Source: Nemertoderma westbladi (Eukaryota > Xenacoelomorpha > Nemertodermatida > Nemertodermatidae). Taken from it: 34,250 nucleotides of DNA. The stretch is taken from NCBI GenBank assembly GCA_032718475.1, contig JAUCBJ010002283.1:1-34250 (forward strand), given 5' to 3'. The notes below the pieces were generated by a model, which was not told the DNA's origin, did no database searches, and saw only the letters and a list, made by a program, of their open reading frames with translations. Made by a program: the position numbers and the translations under genes. How positions within the stretch are numbered: the first letter of the stretch is position 1; each line of letters starts with the position of its first letter. Below, piece by piece: positions 1 through 10,965 of the stretch.

Positions 1-1
1 A

Positions 2-1366
2 CATTTCAATATGCTTCTCCTCGAGCTGATTTTCCTCCACTTGTCGTTGGAAGTGTTCGTCCAAAAACTCTTGCAGAGAATAGGTTCGTCCAAGTTCGAT
101 GTCCTCCTCAAGATTCTGGATTTCTCGATCGAACTGTGGTAAGGCTAATTCTTTTACCGCTTGGACTTGCTGCTGCAATTTACGTTTATCTAAACAATCG
201 TAGGTTCCTTTTCCGATCTTTTGCCGAATAGCGTCTAACGCGTTTCGTCCAACGCTCTCCTCCACCTCAGTGACGGGTTGTATCGGGGTTAAACCAGGAC
301 GATTAAACGGTTTAAACGTCGATATTAAATGTCCGCGTCCCAATCCGGCTAGGTAGGATGGGCGAATATCTAGAGAGCCCACTACCGGAGTGCCACCGAT
401 TAATTTTTCGGGTAACACTAGATCTTTGAACAGTGAGTACAGTTCAGGAGGATCCGTTATACTATTAGGATCTAGAGTTTGAGGTCTCACCAGGGAATGA
501 GGAGGTCTGACCGAGTATTCCGGGACTCTGATCATCGGTTTATTTAAGGATCGTTTGAGTCGAGCGAGCGTAGGTGATACATCGAACAAGTTTCGCTCGA
601 AACTCCCGTAGGTATAGCGAGTAAAACTGTGTTTAGCGCAACGTCTCCGCGGATGTTTATGTCTTTCCGTTTGTTGGTTGGGTCTAGGGCATTCGTCACA
701 ATAATACCAAAGACGCACATCTTGTAGGGGAAACGCGGGTGATCTTTCTCCAGTTTAACAATATTCCTCCATCTGTTCGAAGCTATCCGGTACAACAGGT
801 AGAGGTCGATCGGCAGTAAGATACATCATAGTGAAATAGAGTCATTTGAGTTCTATCATAGGGTCAGGATGTATACCTTGAGGATATCGAGTTTCTAGGT
901 TTTATTGACTGGCTACATTGAGATATGTTTCTCTCAAGAATTCCAAATATTCGTTGAAGTCACGGTGTTTATCCGGTTCTTCAATGTCTTCTCTTTCGAG
1001 TTGGTTTCGAATAGAATTTTCGTGTTCTATTCTCAGTTTATCGTTCCGACTCCGCTGGGTATGATATTTAAATAGGATCATTTCCCTTTCGGTGTCTACA
1101 TCGTCCGTTTCGTGTAAATCGATAGGATGACCAGTAGTTAAGAAGTCCATATACGTACCATTATGATGCGTATAGCGAGCGGTGAATTTTCTATAGTCCA
1201 ATTCACGCGTGAGTTGTTCCTTTGACATTGGCGGTTCGATATAACGGCCATCGTCCTCCGTAGTGGGTTGACTAGCGTCGCCGCGTATTAAAATATCAAC
1301 AAACGCTTGCAATGGTAGGGTATATTGCTCCCTGATACCAAGATCATCTTCTATCAACTCAGTCAT
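2..1366 (-). pseudogene. Element A: Gag-like retroelement reading frame, 5' part, three in-frame stops
   Basis: The frame opens with ATG at 1364-1366 and stays in one phase to the window edge. It is interrupted only by TAA at 902-904, TGA at 842-844 and TAA at 755-757. Before the first stop it encodes 154 charged residues (MTELIEDDLGIREQYTLP start). After the third stop it reads a further ~250 codons without a break. A possible zinc-binding cluster lies at about 640-705: WYYCDEC, then a basic stretch, then RRRCAKH, giving C-x2-C...C-x2-H. The last ~80 codons (about 1-250) are rich in E, Q, L and R, like a coiled coil. Polarity, lack of introns and position beside two BEL/Pao elements suggest the Gag of a third retroelement whose pol lies beyond the window edge. 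I do not recognise the family, and a host pseudogene is possible. Preserved phase across the stops points to recent decay by point mutation. Confidence 0.5.
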
Positions 1367-3104
1367 AGCTGCTATATGAGTTTATCAATATTATAATTAA
1401 CGATATATAGGCTAGCGGTCATTGCTGCCTCCCCCTCAATGCCCCCGGACAGCGCAAGCTCCTCAGTGCTGATGTACTGTCGCCGCTGTGTCTCTCGCCA
1501 ACGTAGTAGCTACACAACGACAACAACAACCAGCGCGAGTCACTCCACTGTCCATCCCAAGGGCTCAGAATTACTTCAGGTTCTTGCTACAGAGGCAGGG
1601 TAACTTTCACAACTGCGACTCGCTACTGTAAACACACTTTAGTAGTAACATTCACCTATAAACGCACAAATTCCACACAACTGTCACAAATTGTACACAT
1701 TCGGGCCATTTGTCCATTAGTCAAGTGCCTTCCAGAATGCCACGTTATTATTATGTATCCCTGGATACTAGCAGTGTGCTATTTATTCCGTATGCTATTC
1801 AATGGGGCAAGCTTTCTATTGTTCTTTAACTCGCTTCTAATTCTAGCGTGGTTGTTGCTATGGTGACATTATGGAAAGCTAGCAGTAGAATTAGGGTAAT
1901 TCTCATGCATACAGATCTGGGATGCTATTTAATAGTAATTCTTTAATTGTCAATATTCCCCTTTATACATGATTTTATGAATTTTATCGGCTATTGACTA
2001 TATGTTGGAGATTCTTGCACACTAATATACTTAATAGGGTGAATCTCCGCTCCCATGATCTATTAATTAATGGAATTTTGGGAATGTTATAAATTGTATA
2101 AAATGACAATTTATCAAATTCATGAGAGGATATGAATTTAAATTTATTCCCGTAAATTTTATTATTTAATATTAAAATAGACACAATTTATTCCAGAGCA
2201 TGTCTGGGGACTAGGATCCTTAATTCTAGGAAATTTGTCCTTTTAAGAGTATCGGTAAGTGCTACGATATCTTAATCGACTAGAATTTTAAAGGATCTGA
2301 ATTTTAACAGATTTTGGATTTCTAGATTTTCTTGGTTTACAAACACCTTAGAGTTTATTTGTCTGCATTTAATCTATTATAACATTTGTTTTAATAGATT
2401 TTTGTAAATATTAAATAGTTAATATTTAAGATGGGCACCGATTTATTCCAGAACTTGTCTGGGGACGTTAACCACTGATTCTAGAATTTTGTCTTTCAAG
2501 TATATCGGTGGGTGCCACGATATCTTAATCGACTAGAATTACAGATGGTCAAAGGGTTTAACAGATTTATTTTTGCGTTTTACGCTACTGTTAAAGGGAC
2601 ATCACGCTACTATACAGTATGTATTATTTAATATACGGTATAAGAGCAATATTGCAAGAAGCAATGTCAGTGAGAAGAGGCAAGTCGTTTCCAAGGTCTA
2701 CCCAGAGCTTGGTTTAGCTGAGACACGAGGATCTGAACTTTGCATTCCTAATACTCTACTTACCAATAATACTTGAGTATAGTAGGAGCTTTATTGTACT
2801 TTAATAAGTACGGACATTTCATCTTACTGTAGTCATGTATTTATAATATGATACGGACAGTAAGGAAAGAGAAAAAGAATTATTTCTCGCCGTTGCACTA
2901 AATATATAATATTAAGTAATTAAGTAATAAACACGAATATATATATTGCACTAATCTACTAAATAATCACTAAAATAACATTCTACTAAAGAAAATTAAA
3001 GAAAACGATTATAATATTAAAATTATGTAATAATACATACATAAATATAAAAATAATAAAAACAAATATAAAATAATGTAGTCACACACCCACTCCAGAC
3101 GCTG
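1367..3104. other. Non-coding stretch between elements A and B
   Basis: No supported gene. From 1,400 to 1,650 the DNA is GC-richer and could be the 5' leader of element A, read leftwards. From 1,900 to 3,100 it is strongly AT-rich and contains a diverged ~254-bp direct duplication (separate entry). An LTR of element A or the 3' LTR of element B would be expected here, but I could not pair any segment with a second copy elsewhere in the window. A short open frame at 2,573-2,776 has no recognisable content. Confidence 0.5.
2186..2540. repeat. Diverged direct duplication, two copies ~254 bp apart
   Basis: Copy 1 is 2,186-2,287 and copy 2 is 2,441-2,540. Both start with ATTTATTCCAG, contain TGTCTGGGGA, an ATTCTAG segment and a TATCGGT segment, and end with CGATATCTTAATCGACTAG. 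The offset is 255 bp at the left end and 253 at the right, so small indels have built up. This may be an internal duplication inside an LTR or leader of a neighbouring retroelement. Confidence 0.75.
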
Positions 3105-3287
3105 TTACGTTGGGGAGTCCCTAGATGTTTGTTGGATTAGGGAGGTGGTCGTGGGAAGAGTATCTTTCCTTCCATAGTTTCTGGATAGTTCTCTGTCTAT
3201 TTCCAGTAAACATAAACGACCAACTGGGCGATTGAGTTGTTGTGTTTCGAATACAATTCCAGGTTTCTTAAAGTTACGTCGCATCAT
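3105..3287 (-). pseudogene. Element B: C-terminal tail of polyprotein (DUF5641-like end)
   Basis: A 60-residue frame continues the end of the integrase region after a frame change near 3,290. It contains the motif LNRPVGRLCLLEID, which matches the usual closing motif of BEL/Pao polyproteins, where a 'RP(I/V)xKLCLLP'-like stretch follows a basic strand. The ATG at its start is fortuitous, since the true reading frame enters from the preceding segment. It ends at the stop at 3,105, which is probably the natural terminus of the polyprotein. Confidence 0.6.
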
Positions 3288-4134
3288 GCACGACGAGTTC
3301 TACCGATTGCACTAAACCATCTTCGGATATATGAGTCTCGATGATACGACCTGTCTGCCACCGCTTACGTGGAAGATCTGATTCCACAATAAGGACCATG
3401 TCTCCGGCGCTGACGTTTTCTTGCTGCGCAAACCACTTGGTTCGAAGTTGTAGCGTAGGCAGATAATGTTTTTCGAAATGGTCAGCGAAACGAAGGGATA
3501 ATAACTGCATGAGTTGCCAAGTTTGTCGGCAGTATTCGTCTCCGTCCGTGATTTCCGATTGTGGGAGCATGGCTACAGGTTTCTTCAGTAGGAAATGCGC
3601 GGGTTTTAGCGCTTCTAGGGAGTCGGGACTCGATGAGACTGGCATAAGCGGTCTCTTGTTAAGATAGGCGGCGATTTCCTCCATTAACGTCCGCAAAAGT
3701 TCGTCGGTGAGATACGCGCGGCAAGGCACTATTAAGTGAAATGCGGTCTTCACGCTCCTTATTAATCTCTCCCAACTTCCTCCCCACCAGGGGGCGTCGG
3801 CGGCGTTGAAGGTCCAGCTAGATGCTGTTACCCTTAGCTGATCGTCCACCTGTCTTTGGTTCCAATCTTTAACGTAAGCTTTGATCTCATTATTGGCGCC
3901 AATGAAGTTTGTTCCCTTATCAGATCTCATCGTGTTGCTAGTTCCAAAGCGAGCAATCTGTCGGCGTAAACTCAGTATGAAGCTGTTGGTAGATAGATCG
4001 TTCACCATATCTAGATGGATCGCTCTACAAGTCATACAGACAAAGATGACACACCATCGCTTGACTATAGTCCTAGCACGATATACTTCAATAGGGCCAA
4101 ATATTCCCACCGGTATTAGTAAAGGGTGGTTCAT
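3274..4134 (-). pseudogene. Element B: integrase catalytic core and DUF5641-like domain
   Basis: A 286-residue frame. Residues 1-130 match a retroviral-type integrase core: IFGPIEV at 11-17, SDKGTNF with the second catalytic Asp at residue 72, and WWGGSWERLIRSVK with the catalytic Glu at residue 122. The first catalytic Asp, normally two residues before 'FGP' in this superfamily, falls at the damaged junction near 4,100 and is not readable in either frame. Residues 230-280 (KWFAQQENVSAGDMVLIVES) are the DUF5641-like C-terminal domain that BEL/Pao integrases carry. Integrase joins the cDNA to host DNA; this copy should be inactive. The frame overlaps the preceding segment by 47 bases because of a frameshift, not by design. 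Confidence 0.85.
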
Positions 4135-5395
4135 AGAAGCTTACTCGTTCCCTAGGTAATTCTGCCTCTCGCTGTGTTAAAGGCCTACTGAATGCTTCCC
4201 TACATGGTATACAGTTCCTAAGAACTTGGTTCAGAGCTCTACGGGGTTTATGGAAATAATAGCGAGTTCGAATTTTGCTAAGAACTCGTTCTCTACCAGC
4301 ATAGTAAAGCCTACTGTGAACATCTACAATCATCTTGATTTGTATTTCAAGATTTCTAATGAGTATGGGAAACTTAGTGTCAAAGGATAATGGAGCATTA
4401 GTTAGTCTCCCTCCAACACGTATTAACCCATCTATCATTGTGCTAGAGAAACGATCCCTTAAGCGCATCTGTGGATTTCTCAACAACAGGAAATACTTAT
4501 CGGAATTTTCATAGCATTGCAGGAGTCTCAGGATCTGCTTATTGGTTTCTTCATGCTCTTGATAACTGATCTTCTCCATCAGAAACCTATCCGACACTTT
4601 GTATTTGGGAAGATCATTAATAGCATGGACCTGCTCGGATGTCAGTGGAGCGGTATCACTAGCGATCTTCGTCCTGGAGTAGTGATGATGGAAGCATCGC
4701 TTCAAATACATGACGGCCTTACAAAGCCGATTCCAGGAGCTATAGTGGTTTATTGCTCTCTGCAGGAGAGTTGAGAGTCCTTGCGAGACGTCTGGTGTTC
4801 CAGATTTCCAGTCTCTTTCTCTGATGTCTATAACGGATTTATTTGTGGCGGGGGAGTTTAGATCCACAGCGTCGTCCCCGGAAATGTGTAGTACAGACAG
4901 ATCTATCACGGGTTTAAATAACTTTGATTTACTCGTCCGGGTTTTAGGTTTGACTTTCTCCGCTCCCTTGGCTTGTCTAATCTCAGCCGTGGTAAGATGA
5001 GGAGGCCATTCATCCTCTTCTTTACTTAGGAAGTCGGGTCCACCTAACCAGTCTGGAGTATCTATCAGTTCTTGAGGAGTTGCTCCTCTGGAGGCGATGT
5101 CGGCTGGATTAATCGTCCCAGGGCAATGTCTCCATTGATCTGCAGTAGAGCGACTAAGTATAATGGCTACTCTGTTGGTAACGAAAATGCTGAACTGACA
5201 GACTTCATTGGTTATGTACTCCAAAACGAGCAAAGCATCAGTCCATTCTCCAGTGGATAGTCGATTTGTTCTGTTACATTCCGGCCGATGGCTGTAGTGT
5301 ATAGAGCCGCCTTTAACTCCGCTCGAGGAACTCGAAGTTTGTTGTTTATCAAGGCCTTAGAGGTAACCAAGGCAACTTTGATTCCATCTGGAGTT
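4088..5395 (-). pseudogene. Element B: RNase H remnant, linker and integrase zinc-binding domain
   Basis: The first part (about 5,215-5,400, shifted frame) holds VTSKALINNK and PRAELKAALY, matching the middle of a BEL/Pao RNase H. Next comes EWTDALLVLEYI in another frame (from about 5,260), matching the later catalytic Asp motif. The early FSDAS segment seen in element C is missing, apparently through a deletion of some 35 codons. The remaining 381-residue frame runs through PADIASRGATPQEL, a typical linker motif, to RVGGRL and then the zinc-binding domain (VDVHSRLYYAGRERVL ... CIPC). The second histidine of the HHCC zinc site appears to be Tyr. It ends at a frameshift just before the catalytic core. 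Confidence 0.8.
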
Positions 5396-6460
5396 TCAAC
5401 GGGAAATCGTAAAGTTCTCGATGGATGGTAGAGAATCTTCCCATTTCATCCACTTCTTTAGTAGTTCTCCCTTCAGTGGATCGTCCCACGAGTGGTTTTC
5501 AAGCCACATTTGTTGCACAAAGCTCCGAGCACCCAATATAACTGGGCTAATAAATCCCAATAGATCGAAATAAGTGCTCAGGATACTTAGAGAAATCCAT
5601 TTAGTTCTAACTGGATTATCTCGCTGTTTTAACTGGAAAAACAAGATATCTCTCTCCGAGTCCCATTTCAAACCAAGCGTCTTGGTTTCCGGAAGATCGT
5701 CCTTGATGAGGTCTAGATCTTTAACACCTCGGTCTTCTACCGGGATCGATTCCAGAAACTCACGGGAGTTACTAGTGAATTTGGTTAGTCGAAATCCACC
5801 GCGTTTCAAGCACTCTACCATTCCCTTGGCAACATCAATGGCTTCTTCCACTGATGGGAGGGACTTTAAATTATCGTCCATGTATATATCCCGTTTGATG
5901 TTGTCGATAACCACTTTAGAGAAGGCGTCTCGGTTGTCATCAGCAGTGGTACGCACTACTGAACAAGCGTTCGAGGGGCTCGAGATGATCCCGAAAGCCT
6001 GGATGGTCATCCAGTACTCCACCGGTTTTTGGTTGAGGTCTCCTTCAGGCCACCACAGAAATCGTAGGCTGTCTCGATCCCTATCCAGCGCCTTGACTTG
6101 TAAGAACATGCCTTCTATATCCGAAGCGAAAGCGATAGAATATTGCCGTAATCTTAATAGTATTCCCAACAAGGATTGGAGTAAGTTGGGTCCCGGCAAC
6201 AATTCGGAGTTCAGGGATTGGCCCATGTAAAGGGCGGAGCCGTCGAACACTACCCGGACTTCATTGGGTTTACCGGGTTTGGGAATGTAATGATGTGTTA
6301 GATAATACGTTCTCTCTGTGATGGGTGTTTCTTCCGGTACTCGCTCCGCGTATCCCTTATCAATAAATTTCTTCAGCTGGGTCTTATACATTTCCCTGGC
6401 TGAGACATTGGCCGTAAGACGCCGATGTAGTTGCGCGATTCTCTTCTCCGCTAAGGTCGG
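5396..6460 (-). pseudogene. Element B: reverse transcriptase domain
   Basis: This is an uninterrupted RT domain in the minus frame. Numbered from the ATG at 6,391, it shows THHYIPKPGKPNEVRVVFD (33-50), SDIEGMF with the first catalytic Asp at residue 91, and the active-site box YMDD at residues 170-173 (5,873-5,884). LGFISPVI follows in the thumb/connection region. The frame extends back past that ATG to about 6,460 (TLAEKRIAQLHRRL), so the ATG is internal and a single-base frameshift separates it from the protease segment. In the family this enzyme copies the element RNA into cDNA in virus-like particles. The RT itself looks intact, but it lies within a broken polyprotein and stops at TGA 5,396-5,398. 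Confidence 0.92.
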
Positions 6461-8349
6461 TTATTTATAAAGTTGGGTTCTCGCCGAAGACCAATCTCAT
6501 AGCAACCTTGATCTTTAAGAAAACGGGTAGTCGTTTCCTGAATCTGCTTGGCTCTCTCTTCCACGACGGACAGGGCCTTGTCGTAGGAATTAGGCTCTAC
6601 TGCTTCTTGAGTAAAGAATCGTACGGCGTGTTCATCGCGAATCTTATTGTTGTATCGATCTATCACCTCGTTTAATTCGTCGTTGAATTGTCCGCCATGA
6701 TTGATGAGATGGCACAGGTTTACTTGGTTTAACCACGCTTCAATTGTATTTTCCTCGTCGAATAATTGGTTAATATCGTCATTATCTGAGGAGTATGGTG
6801 TTCCCTCAGTTGTGGTTTCTCCTTCACTAATTTCTTCTTCCCATTCACTCACTTGATGTATCCTTTCTTGAGGAAGTCTTTCCATCAGTGTTCTACGGGA
6901 AGGTCCAGTGAAGTACCAACCTACTCTCGTTCTTCCCGCATATGTTTGTAATGGTTGCGGTCGAGCAGGCCGTTTTTCTAATGTCTCAAGCGCCTCGTGC
7001 GCATTTTGGCCGATCAATATCTGTACCCCTGGGTAGTCGGTGTTGAATCTAGGGATATCATGCTGCTGGGTAAAATGAGGACAACATGTGGACAACGCGC
7101 CTATATAGTAATCTGTAGCTACTGTGGATTTCCAAACCTGCATAATTCCTGAAAGGTTCAACTTAGTTCGGAACTTGGGTTGTCCAGCAAAGATGTCTTC
7201 GGCTAGTTCTTTGTCGATGAATGTACCTGTGCTGCCAGAGTCAAGGAGGGCGTTTACTATAAAACTCTTACCTAGCCCGTGGACTCTCAGCTGCACCACT
7301 GGGAATTCCAGGATTCCGACGTTGGAAGTTGGCGCTTTCCAAGATGGTTGTCGGTCCGGAATAGTCAGTTGCACTTTGTTATCGGTTTCAGTCTCATACG
7401 TAAGCGCTCGATACACTGCGGTGTTTATCATATAACAGGATTCATTTTCGTCAGAGAATTCGTCCGTGTAGAATCCTTCCATCTCAGAGCTGTGGTCAGT
7501 GTTGTTCACATCACTGAATTGGACATGTAGTTCGGGCTCACTTACCTGACTCGTGCGGGTTCTTTCAAATTCTGTGTGCAGCAAGATATGATGTTTCGCG
7601 CCGCACTTAGCACACCTCACGTCTGAGTAACAGGTCCGCCGTTGGTGTCCTCGTCTGAGACAATTATAACACAACCGCTTAACCCACATGACATCACGTC
7701 TATCCTTTAGGGATTTCTTCAAGATTTCATCACATCCACTCAAGCGATGGGGCCCATCCCACAATGCACATTTTGGTTTGATGGTACTTACTTTACACTG
7801 TGTGGTGTTGTGCATACGTGTTCTTTCCTCGGGCTTTCTTCCATGAATTCTCTTAGGAGACGTGGGAGGAGTTGTTGTTACTTGTTCTCTCCTGTCACTG
7901 GTTCGAGACTTAGATTTACTTACGTCTTTACGTGTTTTGTTGACATAGTAAGATCTTTCGGTGTCTTTCCCGCTGTTCTCCTCGTGGGAGGTCTGGCTTT
8001 CGCCGTCATCTGTATAACACACTGGTGTTACCTTTCTCCTAGAAACGGGTTTTTCACTCACCTTGTTTTCCGGTGTCTTCTCTCGGGACTGCTTTAGGAG
8101 CTGTAATCTTACCTCTCCATTTAAGAATGACATGAGATCAGCCATGGTAGGGTCCCTTTGTTGCTGGTCCATCATATAGAGAACTCTTTTGTCCCAACGA
8201 GCACCTACTCCACCCTTTGGCAAATTAGATGCTATGGCTCCAACAACCATGGAACTCTGATATTCCTGAGACTTACCTAACCAATCTAGTTGCCTACAGA
8301 TCTCCTGAATCTCATCGGAAAACTCTATAATCCCGCTGCTAAGAAACTT
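6451..8349 (-). pseudogene. Element B: Gag zinc knuckles and aspartic protease (DUF1758-like)
   Basis: The frame is continuous with the upstream Gag, separated only by TGA at 8,350-8,352. Numbered from the ATG at 8,250, a CCHC zinc knuckle CYNCLRRGHQRRTC lies at 194-207 and a second Cys/His cluster CAKCGAKHHILLH at 213-225; these bind the RNA genome. The retropepsin-like active site NALLDSGSTGTFID is at 333-346, with the catalytic Asp at 337, matching the DUF1758 protease of BEL/Pao. An acidic linker (450-500) precedes the RT. The segment ends at TAG 6,451-6,453, one base out of phase with the RT frame. Protease would cut the polyprotein into Gag and Pol parts. Confidence 0.88.
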
Positions 8350-9246
8350 TCAGGGCGCTACTAATTTTGCATACAAATACCTAGCTATGTTAGTCCTATT
8401 ACCATACCTGATGTTTAGTGTATCCCAAACTTGTCTTAATCCATCTGGATGTCCAATAAACTTTAACGCCATTAACTTGGGAGGTCCTTCCAAGCACTCG
8501 ATGAGGAATCTAAGTTTCTCTCCGTTAGATAGTACAGAGTTCTGTATGTTATCTTTATAATACTCATTAAAAGGTAACCATTTCATCTCATCTCCATTGA
8601 ACTTGACGATCTCTCCCACCTTTACCGCTTGACGGGCTTCGGTTCTAGCCATTTGACGCATAAAACTTTCTTGGGCCATCGTATTATTTAATACCGAGTT
8701 ATCGGTATATAAATTTTTCGGATTATGATCAGGCCTATATGGAATATCATCAACAGGTTTATAATTACCATTAATAGGGTTTACTATAGGGGTTTCTACT
8801 TCACTAGCAGTATAGATGTGTGTAGGCTCCACACCTTGTGCATGAAATACTTCAGACCTAACAGGTTGACACATTGTTACAGGGGGTGGTGGTATACCCC
8901 TTTGTATATTTACTAATTTATCTCTTTCTAAAGCGATACTCTGCTGCACTTCTTGCAACTCTAACCTACTCTCTCTTACTGTTCCCTTTAACTGCTGAAC
9001 AGTCCCTTCCAACTCTCGTACCTGTTGGGAGGAACGTATACGATGTTCCTCCAGCTGCCCGAGCAGGAGATCCATCCCCCGCCGTCCCTCATCCACCCAC
9101 TCTACCACCGAAGCGGGAGCCGCCAACATAGTAGCGGGTAGACGAGGAACGACGGGCGACAAATCGTTGATGTCTTGCTCGGCGTCCAGGACCGGGATTG
9201 ATTCAGGGGCTGCTCTACTGGGCACAGGTAGTTTAGTACTGTGCAA
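8350..9246 (-). pseudogene. Element B: Gag C-terminal part with DUF1759-like domain
   Basis: Residues ~60-110 are a heptad-rich coiled coil (GTVQQLKGTVRESRLELQEV). Residues ~210-298 match the DUF1759 Gag domain of BEL/Pao: VKFNGDEMKWLPFNEYYKDN, then LSNGEKLRFLIECLEGPPKL and RQVWDTLNIRYGN. This domain is the capsid-like part of Gag that assembles the particle. The upstream limit is a frame change near 9,240, where both neighbouring frames run into unrelated sequence. The downstream limit is TGA 8,350-8,352, after which the same phase continues directly into the zinc-knuckle segment. Confidence 0.85.
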
Positions 9247-9788
9247 AGGGAATTAGAGTTAGGTGCTGGAAGTACAGGGGTCTCTATCACAGAGGGAGTG
9301 GCTTTGAGAACAGGCCTAATTATTTCAGGCTCATCTACTATAGTAGGGAGTCTTTCTACTCTAATAATTTGGTCTGTAGGCTCAGGAATACTTAAATCTA
9401 CACTAGCTAGTTGCCTTCTCACAGCTGGGGGCAAATTAGGCAATTTCTGCCGGTGCAGCGCCCTTCTACATCCGCATGAACGAGATTTATTTCCTCTACC
9501 TTCAGGATCGGTTGTATCGCCTTCATCAGAGGATGTAAATCCCTGTCTCCTGGGAGTAGATCGACTTAGCATCTGCATCTGGGTAGCTGTTCTCTGTTTA
9601 TTTAAGTAATCTTGCTTCACTTGAAGATTTTCCAACTCTAGTTGGGTTGTCTGTTCAGATGCCCTTCTTTCTGCTTCAGCCACTTCCGCTTTTCTTTCAG
9701 CTTCTGCTACTGCTGCCGCTGCCTTTCTTTCAGCCTCTGCCGCGACCGCTGCCGCTTTTCTTTCAGATTCCGCCGCGGCCGCTGACCT
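9225..9788 (-). pseudogene. Element B: Gag central region, Ala/Glu coiled coil and proline-rich linker
   Basis: Immediately after TGA 9,789-9,791 the same phase continues into an alanine, glutamate and lysine-rich stretch with repeats of the type AEAERKA (about 9,660-9,780), a probable long coiled coil. It is followed by a basic and serine-rich part (SRSTPRRQGFTSSDEG) and a proline and isoleucine-rich linker. There is no enzymatic motif. Together with the flanking segments it is the middle of Gag. The frame is lost near 9,240. Confidence 0.7.
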
Positions 9789-10965
9789 TCAGTCTTCTAT
9801 TTGCTTTTTCTTAAGCTGCTCTTCTTGTTCCATAGCGATGAAGATGCTTTCATCAAATTTAGCCTGCTCTGCGGCTAACATTTCCGCATCTAATGAGTCT
9901 AACACAAATTTGGCTCCCTCACTATTAGGGTGAAGTCCAGCTAGCCGTCTCCTTAACTCTTTGTCACCTATAAATCGTTGATAGTCCGACCGATAGATGT
10001 CAATAGCATCCTTCTTCTGAGGTTTCTCGGATATAGCTTCGCTTTCCACCTGAGAAAAGGTAGCGTCTGTTGACTCTCCGTGGGTCATGCGCTTGGTTAG
10101 CTGAGCTTTCCATTGTGTCGTTCCCCGGACTTTAAGACTCACCCGTTGGAACCAAGTGTTTACGGCCACTTGCAACGACGTGTCTTGGCTTCTCTTCGAA
10201 GCTTCTTCAAAGGCCGAAAGGATTAGTCTGATCCGTAAAATTCGTTCTCGCACTTGATAAAGCAGCTCTCCCTGCTCTTGAGGTCCTTGACGTTGTTGAA
10301 ACTGGTGTTCCTCTAGGCGCTCCAAAGAGCTGAAGAATCCCTGGACATACGTATCGTACGATACAACACGGTACAGCTGGATCTCGAGTGTCTCTTACTA
10401 CTCCCATCCTGTATAAGTCCTCCCAGGCAGCTTCCGATAAGTTAAACGGGAGTCCGGGTCCGGGGAAGTTCCATTGCGTCTCGACAATAGACTTCAGTTC
10501 CTCCATTGTGTATCCCGCATAACTGTCTCTGGTCGATCGCTTACTTCTCGCCCAATCGATTTGATGTTCTTCCACAGCGATCAATACTCTCGTGAGTACG
10601 GCTCCAGGAAGAATTAGAAGTGGATCTGGATAAACTGCTTCTACCATCCTTGCTCCAATTTCGGGTGTCAACTCAACAGTGTCTGAACTACTGGAGTTAT
10701 TGGGCTGTTGAGAAATAAGTTCTCAGTTCGGGTGCTGCTGCTGTTTAACAGCTGCCTCTTGGTCCCGCTTGACCTGAGCCCTAGTGCCTATAATAGACCT
10801 ATGGTGCCTTACTAGCCTAGGGTCTGATACTACTACTGTAGGGATGACCTTTCTTACAGTAGGAGGGGACTTGGACTTCGGTCTCAGATTTTCTATACTC
10901 CTATCTGAGTCACAGACTGTTCTTTCTAAGAGACTATCTGACAGTGTTTGTTTTGTGTCAGCCAT
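9789..10965 (-). pseudogene. Element B: Gag N-terminal region
   Basis: It starts at ATG 10,963-10,965 (MADTKQTLSD) after a ~100-bp AT-rich leader. The first 80 codons run to TGA 10,723-10,725. The same phase then continues to about 10,395 (TPEIGARMVEAVYPDP), where the coding phase shifts and goes on as FFSSLERLEEHQ down to TGA 9,789-9,791. The later part is rich in Q, E, R and L with helical character (EEASKRSQDTSLQV). No catalytic motif is seen. It is assigned as Gag from position and continuity with the DUF1759-like domain, not from direct family similarity. Confidence 0.7.

Larger units (their letters stand above)
3105..10965 (-). mobile_element. Element B: degenerate BEL/Pao LTR retroelement, Gag to integrase
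   Basis: On the minus strand the order is Gag, zinc knuckles, aspartic protease, RT (YMDD), RNase H remnant, integrase zinc-binding domain, integrase core and a terminal DUF5641-like domain. This single-polyprotein order is diagnostic of BEL/Pao. Coding capacity is about 7.9 kb, close to a full internal region. Breaks seen: in-frame TGA at 10,723, 9,789 and 8,350; frame changes near 10,395, 9,240, 6,455, 5,255, 4,100 and 3,290; and a deletion in RNase H near 5,396. It cannot make a polyprotein as it stands. No LTR pair, primer-binding site or target duplication could be identified by eye, so the outer limits given are those of the coding part only. Confidence 0.9.

Noticed and set aside
1984-3104. 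Search for an LTR pair around element B (1,984-3,104 versus 10,966-13,400)
   Set aside because: No convincing shared sequence was found by eye; LTRs may be lost or too diverged.
5574-6230. 218-residue plus-strand frame
   Set aside because: Antisense shadow of the element B reverse transcriptase; no own features.
7747-8097. 116-residue plus-strand frame
   Set aside because: Antisense of the element B Gag/zinc-knuckle region.
8350-10965. TGA codons as a changed genetic code or selenocysteine sites
   Set aside because: The host-type K2P gene uses standard codons and many frameshifts mark the element as decayed; mutation is simpler.
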